Shown: positions 27,944 through 41,284, counted from the first letter of the stretch. The stretch: 64,000 nucleotides of DNA from Anas platyrhynchos (GCF_047663525.1 NC_092590.1:56256001-56320000), one strand, 5' to 3'. The notes: generated by a model not told the origin, from the sequence alone. Made by a program: numbers and translations.

Positions 27944-30900
27944 TCAGGTGTCCTCAGTGCTGCTCGGGCCCTGGAAAGCTGCAACAAGACAGACAGAGCT
28001 GTGAGCAGCCAGCCCAGGCAGCTGTGCCCCCTGATCACTCCTGATGGTTGCTGGATCCCTGATCTCCAGATCACTCCTTGATGGTTGCTCAAGCTTTTGA
28101 AGGAACTCGGAGGCAGGTTGCAATGCAAAGCCCTGCGTCCCTGTCTACCCCATCTTCAGCCATGGGACACAGCACGGTGTGTGCCCTGTTCTGCAAAGGC
28201 AGGGCCCAGAGGAAAGAGGAAAGAGAAAGCAGAGCTCTCTGGTCAGGAAAGGGAGTGGGAAGTTCCAGTGCGGGCTCTCACCAAGGATTTCGAAGGTCGA
28301 TGGGTGCAGCCTCTGCCCGTTCTCTAGGAAGCCTCTCCTGGCTACGGTATGGAGCCTCTCCAACATGGGGGGGGCGTTTCTGGCCTAGGGCAAGACAGGA
28401 AGGCACAAGTTCACAGGGTCCAGAAAGATGCCTTCTGTTGCCCCTCAGCCAGCTGGGGCAGGGGGAAGGGGAGAGGCAGGGCAGGGCCACAGGGCCCTGA
28501 CGTCTCGCTGGAGCACAGCTTCCTTACCAGGTAAGTGCAGAGCGCATCCTGCAGCTCTTGTGCACCCAGCCTCTCGCAGAGAGAGATGATGTCCTGTGGC
28601 CGCCTCAGCCCCATAAATGGAGCACAGAGACTGAAGGTGATCTTGCACATCTGAAAAAGAGAGTTGTGCCGTCATTCCTCCTCCAGCAGCGTGTGTGGGA
28701 CCTGCCCAGGGAGCTCAGCCAGCCACGCCTGGGCCGTGGCCACGCAGCTTTCTGGGGCTTTGGGAGCAACCTCCAAGGGCACTTACGCTGGCAACTGCAA
28801 CGTCGGGATCCCGGAGGTGCAGGAAAAGGCTGACCCATGTTTCCGCCACTTCTCCGGCAAAGAACGACCGCTTGCTCGAGGCTGAGGAGGCCAGGACTGA
28901 ATAGAGGCGCAAGGCCGAGTAGCGAAGGTACTCTTCTTCCTGCAAGCAGAAAGCCGTTTGTCAGCTGGGTAACGAGGCCGAAGCAGGCACTCAGCCAGCA
29001 GAGGCCATCCAGGCGGCGCGTGCAGGCCCCTGCCCACCCCACGCTTCTCAGAGCAGCGGCAGCAAGAGCTGGCTTCACTCACAGACTCGAAGAACATCTT
29101 GGTGGCCCTGGCGATGTCTTCAAAGGCCGATCCCAAGTTCACTGCCTGCAGCACCCTCACGAGCTCAGCTAGCGCCAGCATGCTTTCTGCAACCACCTCG
29201 GGACAGGCAGTGTCCGCCAGGCTCTGTTGCAGCACCTGGACAACTTGTCTCCCGTGCTTCCGCACCTGCAAAGCCAAAGACGTGCACAGACTTTTTTACT
29301 CTGACGTTTGGCACCCAATTTGCCCTCGGCAGCCCTGCTGGCATCAGGGAAAGGAGCCCTGCTTTTGCCTTTGCCGCTCTGTCCAGGCCCTTGAAGCAGC
29401 TCTCCCCCAGGGTCTTGCTAGGGAGGGGAATATCCCTGCAGTCAGAGTGCAGGGAAATCCGTCTCACCTCCACGGGCATGCTGCCGGCTGCGTTGCCCAG
29501 AGCTCTCGCTGCCAGCTGCCTTATGGTGCTGCTTCGGTGCTGTGCTTTCTCAGCCAAGACACGCAGAATCTTCAGGACGTTCCTCTTCTCAAGAGGCGGC
29601 TCCTTCATCAGCTGCAACAGAGCAACACAGCCACGAGAGTCAGGACACAACCTCAGCCCAGGCACAGCACACAAGCAGGCTTCGCACAAAGGAGTCTCGA
29701 TGGGGACGCTTGCTTCTCATCTCTCCCCACAGCAAGAGGCAGCCCAAGCAGCAATGTCTTTCAGAAAAGCCCTGGGGAGCCCCCCTGCCCTCCTACTGCC
29801 TCACCTCAGCAAAGAAAGCCATGGCCGTCAGCTGCAGGTTTGCTGATGGGTAGCGCAGCCACTGGGAGAAGATCTCAATCAGCTCCCGGGAGATGAGCTG
29901 GGCACGGAGCAGGACACTGCACAAAGAGCACAAGGGGCAACGCCCGGTCAAGTGGGAAGGCTGCAGGCTGCCACCGCGGACTTGCCCTCCTCCAGCACAG
30001 GCGCTGCTCTGCCCTGCACAGAGCTCCCCGAGCACGCAGGAAAGGGCCCCGGCAGCCGTTCCCCTGGGCGCAGCCACCGAGAAGAAGGCGAGATGCTGCC
30101 CTGGGGCTCTCACCTCGTCAGGAGGCACATGCCCTCGGCATAAGTGCGGGGGCTCTCCAGCAGCGCCGACATTTTCTGCCTCCAGAACGGCCTCAGCCAG
30201 CTCTTCTCAGTGCATTTGCTCAGCACTGCCGTGAGAGTTTTGCAGAAAGGCCTGGGAAAGAGCAAGAGCCAGAGAAGTCTCAGATCAGAGCAGTGTTCCG
30301 CAGGGATCTTACAGAACTTACAGGGACTTAGCAGAGCAAGAATGCTCAGCAGCTTTACGAGCCGCTTCTTCACTCATCCCAAGCTCCAGCGACGGAGAGA
30401 GAGGCAAAGAAGTGCAGAGGCAACGCTCTGTAGCCACCAGGTCTGTGGCAAAAGCCGGCCAAAAAAGCAACTGTCTATTTAAGCCCTGGCAAGGTGCCCT
30501 GTTGTGTTGTGTTGTGTTGTGTTGTGGGGGGACTGATGTGAGCACTCGAACCTCCCCAGGGAGGCAGCACCGCCTGAGTGCAATGCTTGGTGCACCCTGA
30601 CAGGCCGGGAATTACACCGGCAGAGCCTCCACGGCAGGAAAGCACAGCTGCCCGTGGCCAGAGCTGGGCCACAAACCCTGCGAGGATGTGGCAGCTGTGC
30701 TTGTGCTCCCTGGGAGTCACCGCCCAGGAAGACCCTCAGCACACAGACATCTCTACCACAGTGAAAACCAACTTTGCACAAGCCATCGTGCAAGAATGAC
30801 AGAGAGAAAAACAGAGAAAAGAAAGCCCCAAACAAACAGGGATGGGAGGAAAAAAGCAAATCTGCAGCCTCAAGTGGCCTCCCGCCTAGGAAGCAGGACA

Positions 30901-33900
30901 GGAAACAACCAAGCATGCTTGGCTAGGCAATTCAAGACCCCTTGCCCTGCCCCTCCTGCTCCTGACCTGCACACGTTGCCCTCTTGCCGCTGATCCTCAG
31001 CGTGCCCTCTCCAGGGGCTGAGGGGCGCAGACAGCATCTCTTCCCCCAGTGCCTTGCTGAGCTGCAGCAGGAGCCCAGGGAGGAGGGAGGGAAGCAAGCA
31101 CTGGACCCCCTCCTTGTACTGCACGGACACCATTACGGAGATGGCACGGGTGACCTGCAGGGAAATGAGAGCACCCGACAAGCACCTGTTAAACAAGAGC
31201 TTTGCCACCAGCCCCGGCCCGCTGGCTGCCTGGGGCACTTCTACTGCCTGCACGCCCCGTCTCCGGGACAGCCTTGCAGCCTGGGAGCAGCGGCTGTCCC
31301 GGCCGTCCCGAACTGCTACTGCTGAGACACTGCAGCAGAGACGCTTGCAAAGGGCACCCAACGCCTTGCCCTCGGACTGGGAGTGGGGGAGCAGGCACAA
31401 AGCCTCTGCCACCGAACGTACAGTCAAGGACTCCGGAGAAGGCTGGTGGGCGTGCAGCCTGCGAGTGGGCGAGCTGGGCTGGCAGCTGTCGTCTCCCACT
31501 CTGTTCAGCTTCCTCGCTAAGTGCTTCAGCACACCGAGGCCAATGCTGGCTCTCCCCAGAGTCCTCCACAGCTCCAGTGTGTTTCTGCCAAGAGATGTGC
31601 AACCATGAGCCTGTATGCTCTGTTACCAGTGCTACAAGCACACCTCCGACATTTGGCTGGAGGAGAAGGAGCTGCTGCTCCCCTTGGATCGCCCTAGGGG
31701 AGGGGAGGCAAGCTACGGCTCTCTGAGCCCAGCAGGAAAGGGAGGAGCGCATGTACCTGTCCAGAGGCACAAACTTCTCAAGGATGACGTTTATCGTGAG
31801 CTCCCGGTGATGGCGGGCCAGGATCAGCACCGCTTGCTGCACAAAGTACACGAACGAGGGCTCCAGCATGGACTCTGTGCAGGTGTGCAGGGCGGAGACG
31901 ATTCCTCGCACCTGAAAGAAGCAGGGGAGAAAGAACGTCTTGGCACGGGAACATGGACGTTCAGCCCATGAGCCACGCCTGCTCCCTTGCCACGCTTTCA
32001 CGCTCGAAGGCGAAATTTCACCCCTAGCACCCTGCCCGAGCCCTGACTCTGCACCGAGAGCTTCTTTAGCACACAAACGGCAAGATGTGTGGTGCGACAG
32101 CCAAAGCAAAAAAGTCCAAGGCATGGCAAAATGTCTCTTACGTCTGGACCAATGTCCTTGCCACATGCTTCCAGAAAGGTGAGCATCCAGTTGCCTGCAG
32201 CACACACACGCCTTCCTCTGGAATGCCGGAAGGGCCCCAGGATGGCATTCATGAAGTCTGCGGCCTGTTCTTTGGGGACGTTTTTGCAAACGACCTGGAA
32301 AGATGCAAGAACCAGGAGAGATCGAGAGCCCGTCACGGCTCCGCTCCAGCTCTTCAGAACATAAGGCAAGCTTGAGGGCACTCCTTACCTCTGCGATGCG
32401 GATGGAGGTCTGGAGCTGCTGAGAGGCGTCGCTGCGAGCACTCAGCCCCTCACACAAGCTCGCAGGGTCGTCTGTCTCCAACAGCCTGTTCGTGGCCTTG
32501 GCTGCAACGAGCACGGGGAGAAAAGGGGAGTCCCACTTAGGGCAACTGAACTTCCCTTCCCAGCCTTTGCTGAAGGCCAGGGGAGTCAGTCTTGAACTCG
32601 CTGCAGCGGGATGGCCCTTGCCAGGTTCCCGCTAGGGCCAGGCGGGGCAGAGGGCCGGCAGGCGCCTGCTCTACTCACACTCACCTTGGATGTGGAGAAG
32701 GGAGCTGAGGCAGGCAGCGGCCAGCTGGCGGGAGCTGCTCGTGGGCTCACAGGTCAGAGGCCCCAGCAATCCCGCCAAGGTGCCAAACGGCAGGTAGGCA
32801 CCTCTTGTCTGCAGGGGCGAGAGGAAGAACAAGGGCTGGAGGTGGCCCCAGCACTCCCTTGCGTCTCCCAGCTGCGCCCTGCTCAGGCCAGGACTGGGCA
32901 CAGGGGCCACCCCAGAGCGCTGCGCTGGGGGACCCCACAGCCCGTGCACAGCTGGGCAGAGCTGCCCTGCCAGGCCCCCTTGCAGCTGGGGGCACACGCT
33001 GGGCATCCTTCCTCACCTGAAAAGCCACTCCATCTCTGCAGTCCTCCAGCAGCTGGGCGCAGACCTGCAGGGCTTTCTTGCACACCCACGGATCGTCCGA
33101 GGAGAGCCAGAACCACAGCACCTGGGGCAAAGCAGCTCTGTCTGCCAAGGGGCATCTTTCCCTTCCCACCATCCCTCTCCATTTCCCTCCCTTCCTGGCA
33201 CTTTCCCTGCGGCACTGCCCCACTCTCTTCAGACGCACCTGCTCCCACCCAGGAGCTTTTCCCTGCAGCCAGCTCCCTGCTGCAGCCAGCCAGGGGCTGC
33301 CTCTTGGCTTTCCCCCATGCAGGGCCCACTTCTTGGCCTCCCCGAGCTCACAGTCACCTGGCATGGCAGCAGGAGGTTCCTGCTCCTCTGCTAATTCCCC
33401 ACTGGTGACAGGAGGGACGCTTGCCCCAGCGCCCCATGGATACTCACCTCGGCGATGTCTACCAAGTCGACAGGGCTTGGCTTTGCCTTGAGCAGGACTG
33501 CCATGAGCCGGCCCAGAGCCTTCGTGGCCATGTGCAGAGACTGAAAGCGGACGAGAGGGACGCAGATGCAGGATCATGGCTGCTGCCAGCACACAGCTTG
33601 TGCTGGGGAGGGCAGCTTGTCCTGAGCGAGAGGTGGGCAGGGAAGGGACAGCAAGTTACCTGGAGCTGCAGCACTGCCTGCTCTGCATTCCTGATCTCCC
33701 CAGTCTGCTCAGCCGCTGAAGGAAGTGGCAGGATGGCCCGGCAGCAGTCAGACAGCAGGCTGCAAATTTCCTTGCTGCTGAACGAGATCTCCAGCTTGCT
33801 GGCAAGGGGAAACAAAAAAAGAGGATTTCCTAGCACTCTCCAGAGAGGGTCACATGGCATCTGGGCTTGTCCTCATTGACAGCCCCAAATCCAACCAGCC

Positions 33901-36900
33901 TAGGCTGTGGCAGGGAGTGCTGCTCTTTGGGAGCTCCCCGACAGGAGGAACGTCATCCCGCCTCACAGCCCCCGCAGCTCCTCGCTCTTACCTCCACTGC
34001 TCCAGGGCCAGAATCACCTTCAGGTGCAGGGACGCTGCCGGGAAGCCCCAGAGAGTCGTCTTCATCAAGTTCTGCAAGAGAAAGTTGCCAAGTGGGCATT
34101 GGGCACAGGAGAGCTCTCGCAACCTGCCTGGGGACGGGCACTCCTGCCAGACACTGGCTGCAGTGCTCCCGCAGCTCCCACAGGGGCGCTGCAGGATGGA
34201 GCAGCTCCCCAGCGGCTGCCCAGCCATGGCCACTGCCTGCCAGCACCCAAGGGCCCCCCCCACCAGCTGGGGACACGGCTCCAGGAGCTCCCACGCGGCT
34301 GAGGGAGACCTTCCTGCCTCCTGGCATGGCCCCAAACTCCCCTGCAAGACAGCCCTGGCTCTGGGCACTCACCTGCAGGATCAGCAGCAGCTTGTGCTTC
34401 AGGACAGGATGGAAGCTGCCCAAGTTCCCCGCAGCGTGGATGGCACAGCCGACCTCAAGGATGCTCTGCGCCAGGGCAAGATTGGTCTGCAAGTTCTGGG
34501 GCCCAAGAGAGAAGAAAACCCTTGGAACTGGAGGAAGGGCCACGGGCTGCGAGAGGGACATGAGCCCATGGGGGAAATCTAGGGGAAGGCCTTGGATCTT
34601 CCTGCTGGGACAAACCATTCCTCGGGGGACCCTGAGAAAGAGACGGCCCAGCTCAGGTGCAGCCCTGCCCCTGCACGCCCCGAGCTCTCACCTGGCTGCT
34701 GGAGATGGAGAGCAGCAGGATGTTGCCCGCGATGTCTGCCTCCACGTGGGCGAGCAGTTGTTCCTTGGAGGCACGCAGTGCCATGCTGCTGTGGGCGAGC
34801 ATGACAGCCCTGCAAGTGGCCTCAGCTCTCCTGCTGGCCTGGGTCGTCTGCGTTGCAAGAGATGCTGTGAGACGTCCGCCCCATGGCCCCCCACAGCCCA
34901 CGATGAAGAGCAGGTGGAAGACAGCCAGGGAGGGAAACCCCAAACACCTCACCTTCCTGCCTCTGGAAACCCTAAGGCCCCGGACACTGCTCGAGGTGGC
35001 AGCAAATGTTGTCAGTGTCTCCAAGGCCAGGCGGAAGTGGCTGTCGGCGGCTTGGCAGACGAGAGCAATGATTCCCTGCAACAAAAGAGCGAGGGACAGT
35101 TGGCACAGGCCCAGTCGTTCACAGTGGCGGGCAGCGATGAGGAGCTGGAAAAGGCCTGGAGCAGGGCCCAGGGACAGAGCAGGGAAGCTCACCTGGGCCT
35201 CAGATGGCTCCTCAGGTTGTGCTCTCGTCAGATGGTGCAGCAGGTTCTCTTGGACGTGTGGGAGTTCCTGACAAGCTCCCAGCGTCGTCCCAAGAGCCTT
35301 GTACAGGAAAGCCTGCAAGGGAAGAAGCCGAGCCTGAGATGCAGCAAGAGCCTGGCGTGCTGCAACGGGGCCAGAGCAGGACAGGCGCCAGCGCACGGGG
35401 AGCAGCCGAGCCCGGACGCAGGGATGGGCTTTCGCCAGCCCCGCTCAGCACGGAGGGAAAGGCCGCGGGGGGCAAGGGCCGGGGAAGCAGCGCAGACAGC
35501 CCTCGTGGGCAGAGCAGCGCCTGCAGCCCCAGCCCCAGCCCCGCACGTGGGCGGGGGCCCCGTGGCTGCGCTGCCAGGGGAGAGCCGAGCAGGGAACCGA
35601 CCTTCTCCCCAGAGCTGCTGGGAGAGCTGTCCAGCCGCTGGCTCAGCGCACAGCTCAGGCGCTTGATCCAGGCGTCGTCCCCGATGGTTTCCAGGGATGC
35701 CCTCAGGAACTGCAGGAGAGAACAGGAGAGGAAGCGAATGCTTCTTGGCCTTTGACAAGCAGGAAGAGGCAGTGCCAAGGCACACGGCCACGCCAGAGTG
35801 GCCTTCCACGAGAGCTGTGGCCCGTGGGAGAAGGGAGAGACTCCTCTAGGAGGAGGAGTGGGGTGCCTGGGAAACACCCCTGCCAGCTGGGGAATGCCAC
35901 CTCTATCTATATGCTACGCCTCCCAGGGCTGCAGTACCTGAAGCAGACGGCGCTCCCACTCGGCAGCGTCTGGGATGTTCCCCTTTCCTCCTAGAAAGAA
36001 GACAAAAACCTTGCTTGGGACCAAGCCACAACAGAAGAGCTGCTGCAAAGCTGGCCTGGCCCAGGGAAGCTGGTGGCTGCACCCGCTCCAGAGGCAGCCG
36101 TCCGTCCCTCCCCACAAGCACCGCCCCAGCAGGGCCATGGAGGTGCCACCAGGGCCGGGACGAATGGATGGCTGTGGGACCGCTCCCCCCAGCTTCAGTG
36201 CTGGCTCCCCGGCAGGGAAACGAAACGGCAGCAGAACAAGCACTGGGCACCAGGCGGGGATTCCCCTTAGCCATGCTGGGAAGCTGACTTGCCATGCCCT
36301 CCCTCCCTTTCCCCCTCCCCAGCAGCACTTTACCTTGGAGGTACTGCAGCAGCAGGGGAATCTCGCTGTTCCACGTGGCCCCCACAGCTCCGTGGATCCT
36401 GCTGTGGAGGCTCTGCAGCACCAGCAAGGCAGCAGCTTGGAGGTCACTGCCCGCAAAAGGAGACCCCGCCACCACCAGCAGGCGAGCCAGCAAGTTGTGC
36501 GGAGTCAGCGTCGTGTCTGCGGGGAGAAAGAAATGCTGGGTGAGATGCCGAGCCACACCGTGCCCTGCCACGCTGCCGTCCCTGCAGGGCGCAGACCCAG
36601 AGGTCAGCATTGGGGGAGTTGCTACTCCTACCTTGCAACAGGGCGTTGAGGACATCGGGATCCAGTTCGTGATGCTCGTGCCCTGCTGTCAGCTCATTGC
36701 TCTCAGCCAGGGCGCGGAGACAGCGCGAGAGGGGGATCAGCATGCCCGTGTACTTGGCTGGCATCACATAGATCAGCAGCCTCGGCCACAGGAGCTGTAG
36801 GCAATGAGACAATTCAGCCCGTCAGCATTTCTGCCTCAGCTCAGAGATGGGGAGGATGGTGTGCATCTCCCTGAGCACTTGAGAGCATGCTGGGGGGGAG

Positions 36901-39900
36901 CCTTCAGGTGTGCAAAGGGGGCTAGGAACAAATGGCCTGACGGAGAGGAGAGGAGAGGAGCAGCAGCAGCAGCAGCAGGACAGAGGAGGACTTACTTTGG
37001 CCATCCCTCTCACAGAGATGTCCAGCGACCCCAGGACGTCCATGCACAGCCCTTGGAGAGCTCCTTCTTCCTGGGCTTCCTGGGCAGACAGGAGTCCCGC
37101 AGCCTGCAAGACACCATTGGGAACCCCCCGCCCCGCTTGCTCTCAGTTCCTGCCCCAGAAGGCTCAGGCGTGGCCCCAGCAGGCTCCCATGCCAGCCTCC
37201 TGGCAGCAGATCTCCCCAGGGAAGATGTTGCACGCTGGCCTTACCCTTCTGCTCGAGCTCCGGCTGAACTCGCTGAAGATGTAGCCCACAACGTCCCACG
37301 CTGAGCAGCTCTGGGCATTGGCACTGAGCAGCTCCCTGATGAAGTGCAGAACTGCCCTCCTCACCTGCCAGGGGTCAAGTGTGCTTAGCACAGGGCCACG
37401 GGGACCTGCCCATGCTGGCAGCGGCATCACCTCTGGCTGTCAGCCCTCCCTCCGGTAAACACGAAGGAGCGGGGAAATGGCTGCCTGGGTCCGAGCCCTT
37501 CTAGTCCAGCCTTGCCAGGCTCTGCCTCTGCCCTGAGGGAAAAGGTTGCTCTCCCACCCCAACCCCGACCCCGACCCCGACCCCAACCCCGACCCCGACC
37601 CCGACGGCACAGTCCCTTCCCAAAGCAGCTCACCCGCATGCTGGGGTCCCTGCACACACGCTTGACAGCCTCCACCACCTGGGGCAGCTTCTCTGCCATC
37701 GCGGGCTCTGCAAGAGATCCAGTGAGGCATGCGTGGAGGCACAGCCCAGAGGGCGGAAGAGAGCCCTCCAAGCCCTGACCCCGCAGTACTGACCGTCACA
37801 GCGTGCCAGAGCACCGAGCAGACCCAGGGCTGCCACGCGCACGGCCTCCCTCTCGTGGCCCAGCTGGGACTCCAGGAACAGGATCGTCTCCTCTGGGCAG
37901 ATGCGAGCTGTGGGGAGGAAATCCCATCCTGCATTAGCAAGCAGCTTACCCCCATTGCTGAGCTTTGGGAGAGAGCTGCCGGGACCCCACGGGGCATCGC
38001 CACAGCTCCTCTCCTTACCTTGCAGCAGGATGCACTGGCTCAGCTCTGCCTTCTGGTCCTGGCTGTGCTCTTTGGTGTCGGCAGTGAGCTGTGGGAACAA
38101 GGTGGGAACATGGTGGAGAAAGTCCCAGCAGCATTGAGAGGGCCCGAAAAGAAACGGCGCTGCCAGCTCTCATCTCCCTGGGCACTGGTGGCAAGAGGAC
38201 CCCCAGCCAAAACCCAGCCCACCCCACAGCGTCCCCAGGGACCCACGCACAGGTCTGGAGCACCCAGGAGCCACCCAGGAGCCAAGGCCGAGCAGCATTC
38301 AAAGACTCGGGGCTCTGGAGTCCTCCCGAGACTCAGCCAAGAGGGAATTGCTGTGGCTGTGTGGGTGCAGGCTCCCCTTACCTCGCTGTACACGACGCTG
38401 TTAATGGCAAGACACTTGCCCTTGGGGACGGGGATCTGAACTTGCTCCAGGGCCTCCAGGAAAGAAAGGAGGCTCTGCAAGAGAACGGGAGAGGAAGAAA
38501 GGGCCGAAGCCATGTCAAGCCACTTGCAAATGGAGCAACTGTGCACAGACACAGAGCTCCCCGTGCAAACAGCCCCTGAGCCCTCGTGCCACTTGCACAG
38601 ACCCCACGGCCGTGCCAGGCCCTGCGCCACACCTCACCTTGGTCACCCTGGAGGCGTCTTGGACCGTCCGGTACTGGTGCAGGAGCCAGAGGAGCTGCTC
38701 CCAGACATGCTCCCGGTGCTCCTCCTTGTGCAGGAGGACACGCATCAAGGGAGTCACGGCCCCGATGACAGCTTGCTTGTCCTGGAGAGGAAGCGGGGAG
38801 GCCCAGCGTCAAAGGCTGAAGGTCTGCCCTGCCCACAGAGAGGCCTTCCCCTTGCCCTTTCCCTTCTGCCCTGCAGGAGATGGGCTTGCTCTGGAGGGCA
38901 GAGAGGTTTTCCCCACCCCTCACCCCCCGCCCTGCCTGCCCAAATGCCCTGGGCTTCAGCTGCTTCCCCGCAGGGAGCCCCAAGCCCCAGGCACAGAGCC
39001 AGTCTGGGGCCTTTTGCAGCCAGCCCGCTGGGCACAGACAGAGGCACAGGCACAGGGGACATCCCTGCTGCCGTCCCCAGCTGGGAAAGCAGCACTTCTC
39101 ACCTCTTCCTCCTGGCAGTCCAGCAAGGTGCTTGGCACAGAGCACAACACCTGGGCAAGGTTTTCGTAGAGCTGCTCCTTCTCCGTAGCAGGCAAGGAGC
39201 ATCCTTTCCAGGTGCAGATGTAAACGTTGACCACTTTGGCCCACTGCTCCAGAGCTGCAGCAAGAGAAGAGAAAAAGGAGCCTGGAGCAGGGAAGGGAGC
39301 GGCACCCCCCGCCAGCCTGCTGGAAGCCCCATTTTTGCCCATCAGGGCACATTCACCCGGTAGGAAAGCCCAGGAAGGCAGCAAAGGGACCCAGGAGTTC
39401 CCGGGCACCTTCACCTCCAGCCCACAGAAACCTTCAGCCACCCTTTCCAGGCGCCCCCAACGCTTTGGGATGGCCCAGGGCTGGCAGCAGCGTGGGCTCA
39501 GGCCCGCCATGCCCGCTCTGAGACCAGAGCGAGGTGCCAGGGGCTGCCCTGCCCCTGCCCCTGTCCCTGCCCCGCCCCTGCCCCTGCCCCTCCCCAGGGT
39601 CCACTCACCACCGCAGGCAACACGCAGGATCCGGCCGCTCCCTAACTGGCCCACCACGGTGCGCAGCCCCAACAGCACCACGCGCATGAAGGGGATGCAC
39701 TGCAGGGCTGCGAAGAGAACGGAGAGTGGCCACGGTCAGAGCCCCCAGCCGGCACTGGCAGCGAGGGAGGAGGCGCTGCAGCCACGGTGCCCCCCAGCTC
39801 AGCACGGCTTGCGTGGAGAGGGGAAGGATCCCTTTCTATCCCAGCTCTCCCAGCCTGGCCCAAAGCGGGAGGGGAGGGAGGGAAGGAGGGAGGGAGGGAG

Positions 39901-41011
39901 GATGGCGGTGCTGGACCATACCGTTGGTGCTGAGGAGTTTGCCCACAGTGATGAGCACGAACTCCTTGGAGATCTGCCCTGGGGCATTCAGCTGGGCCAG
40001 GAGCTCGGCTAGCACGAAGCTGAAGTGGGAGCGGGCCAGAGCCACCAGGACGTCACTGGCAGCCACCTTCGTGTCTTCCGTCACGCCCTGAAACAGAGGC
40101 TCAGGTTGGCTCAAGAGCCTCTGTGGGGCCCCAAGGCCAGCAAAACCTGCCTGTGTGCTCCGCATTGCCCTCCAATGCCTGGCAGGCTGCTCCCCTTGCC
40201 TTCCAAGAGCACCATCTCACCTGGTCAGCTGTCAGGTCCCAGGACACCTCTGCTAGCAGCCAGTTGACGACACCGCACTGCAGGCAGCTGTCATCTCCCC
40301 ACAAGACGGTCTCCAGCTCGCAGTAAGTCTGCGCTCTGTCGCCCTGGGGACAGAGCACCATAGGGATCACTTGCACTTGCTTTGCTCCTCTTGCCAGCAC
40401 GCCGCCAGCTGCCCGCCCTCGCTCTGCAGAGCCTAGGGATGTGCTGCTGGGGCTGGGAAGCTGCAAGAGGGACACAAAGCCCCTGGCCTCTGGGCTTGGG
40501 CAGCCAGGGGACCTTGGGATGGGGCCCGGGCAAATGACTGCTCCTTGAGAAGCTCCAGGCTGGGCACTGCCCTGTGCTGGAGCTTCTGGATGACAAAACC
40601 AGGAGGGCAGAGGTGCTGCCAGGCACAGGCTCCCCCTGCTCCCCCCGCTGCATCATGGTGGGGAGCCCCCAGCTCACCTCCTCGTCTTGCAGGCGCGCTA
40701 GCAGAGAAGTCACAACACTGGCAGAGGTCGGGGCCGCTTCAGGGACAGGCCCTGGCACCCTGCCTCTGCCCTGGCGACGGCTACGTCTGGGCCAGCAGCC
40801 CACACCTGGAAGGAAGGAAAGAACGGAGCAGGTGTCATCGGTGCTGCTGGCCGCAGGGGGCTGGAGCTGGTAGGGACGGGGATCTTGGCCAGCTGGGAGA
40901 GAAATCTCCGCAGGAGACGCAGCCCCGAGCAGCCTGCTGGGAAGGGTCCTGCTTCAGCCCCCAACCTCCCTCCCGCTGCCCCTCACCGCTAAGGGCTCTC
41001 AGCCTCTCCAT
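27944..41011 (-). CDS. Maestro heat-like repeat (MROH) family protein, complete, 39 coding exons, 1616 aa
   Basis: Exons (5' to 3'): 41011-40987, 40805-40678, 40343-40221, 40087-39922, 39707-39609, 39254-39103, 38781-38638, 38474-38382, 38088-38019, 37907-37794, 37707-37634, 37364-37245, 37103-36996, 36794-36632, 36516-36334, 35990-35938, 35709-35602, 35312-35193, 35075-34953, 34847-34692, 34495-34373, 34071-33992, 33798-33660, 33540-33448, 33121-33017, 32808-32685, 32501-32389, 32294-32142, 31911-31757, 31584-31320, 31154-30967, 30251-30114, 29916-29805, 29611-29468, 29265-29083, 28939-28787, 28650-28528, 28384-28282, 27978-27944. All borders are GT-AG and every phase joins, 4851 nt with no internal stop. 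MROH marks: HFSFVLAELLAQL (exon 4), LLWPRLLIYVMPAKYTG (exon 14), LHLRDPDVAVAS then CKITFSLCAPFM (exons 36-37). The HEAT-like helical pairs are Leu-rich throughout. Length is near human MROH1/MROH2B, so it is full-size. Function of the family is poorly known. The 3' end of exon 30 and the acceptor of exon 38 are the least certain. The open frame continues upstream of the ATG to 41233, so a longer N-terminus is possible. Which MROH paralogue it is cannot be told from here. Confidence 0.88.
30501..30526. repeat. (GTTGT)n pentamer microsatellite in MROH intron
   Basis: Five units of GTTGT in a row in the intron between exons at 30967 and 30251. Simple-sequence DNA. Confidence 0.85.
36942..36979. 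repeat. (GAGAG) then (CAG)n compound microsatellite in MROH intron
   Basis: GGAGA-type units run directly into six CAG units, ending 17 bases before the exon at 36996 (on its donor side, since the gene is minus strand). Confidence 0.8.
37557..37606. repeat. (CCCCGA/CCCCAA)n hexamer array in MROH intron
   Basis: Eight hexamers of CCCCGA or CCCCAA without interruption. The minus strand, which is the sense strand of the MROH transcript, reads GGGGTC/GGGGTT, a strong G-quadruplex pattern. It lies 27 bases past the donor of the 37707-37634 exon. Confidence 0.85.
39547..39594. repeat. CCCCTG-rich minisatellite in MROH intron
   Basis: CCCCTG units with CCCTGT and CCCCGC variants, C-rich on the plus strand and G-rich on the transcript strand. 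It ends 15 bases before the exon at 39609. Confidence 0.75.
39866..39902. repeat. GGGA-rich tract in MROH intron
   Basis: GGGA/GGGAGGAA units, purine-only on the plus strand, close to the donor of the 40087-39922 exon. Confidence 0.75.
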
Positions 41012-41284
41012 CGCAGCAGGATGTCCCCAGATAGACACAACGCTCTCTCTGGGTCCTCCTCCTACCGGCCCCACAAGCAACTGGGCCACAGCTGGCACGC
41101 ACGGCAGAGGGATGTAGGAGGGATACACTGTGACCTCAGCACCAGGGCCTGTTACCACACAGAGGGCCGTCCCTAGCTCATGGCTGAAGTAGACTTGAGG
41201 AGGAAACTTCGGCACTGAAATCCATCCTGGCAAACCTACCGTATCTTGGTCTGGTTGTCGCCTTTCACCACTTCTCCACTGGGG
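41012..41284 (-). promoter_or_regulatory. Probable 5' UTR and start region of the MROH gene
   Basis: Moderately GC-rich DNA between the chosen ATG and a CR1 fragment. The frame of the MROH exon stays open to an ATG at 41233-41231, 74 codons further up. That part does not look like a HEAT repeat, so I keep the inner ATG. A possible donor (GATACG|GTAGG) lies near 41239. No TATA box seen. Confidence 0.35.

Noticed and set aside
33867-35666. A 599-codon plus-strand open frame
   Set aside because: It lies opposite the MROH exons, its Pro/Ser/Ala-rich composition follows from GC-rich DNA, and it has no family likeness. The minus-strand exon chain with joining phases explains the region.
37557-37606. 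Hexamer array as a telomere-like or CRISPR-like repeat
   Set aside because: Units are tandem without spacers and are CCCCGA, not the vertebrate telomere word. A simple intronic microsatellite explains it.
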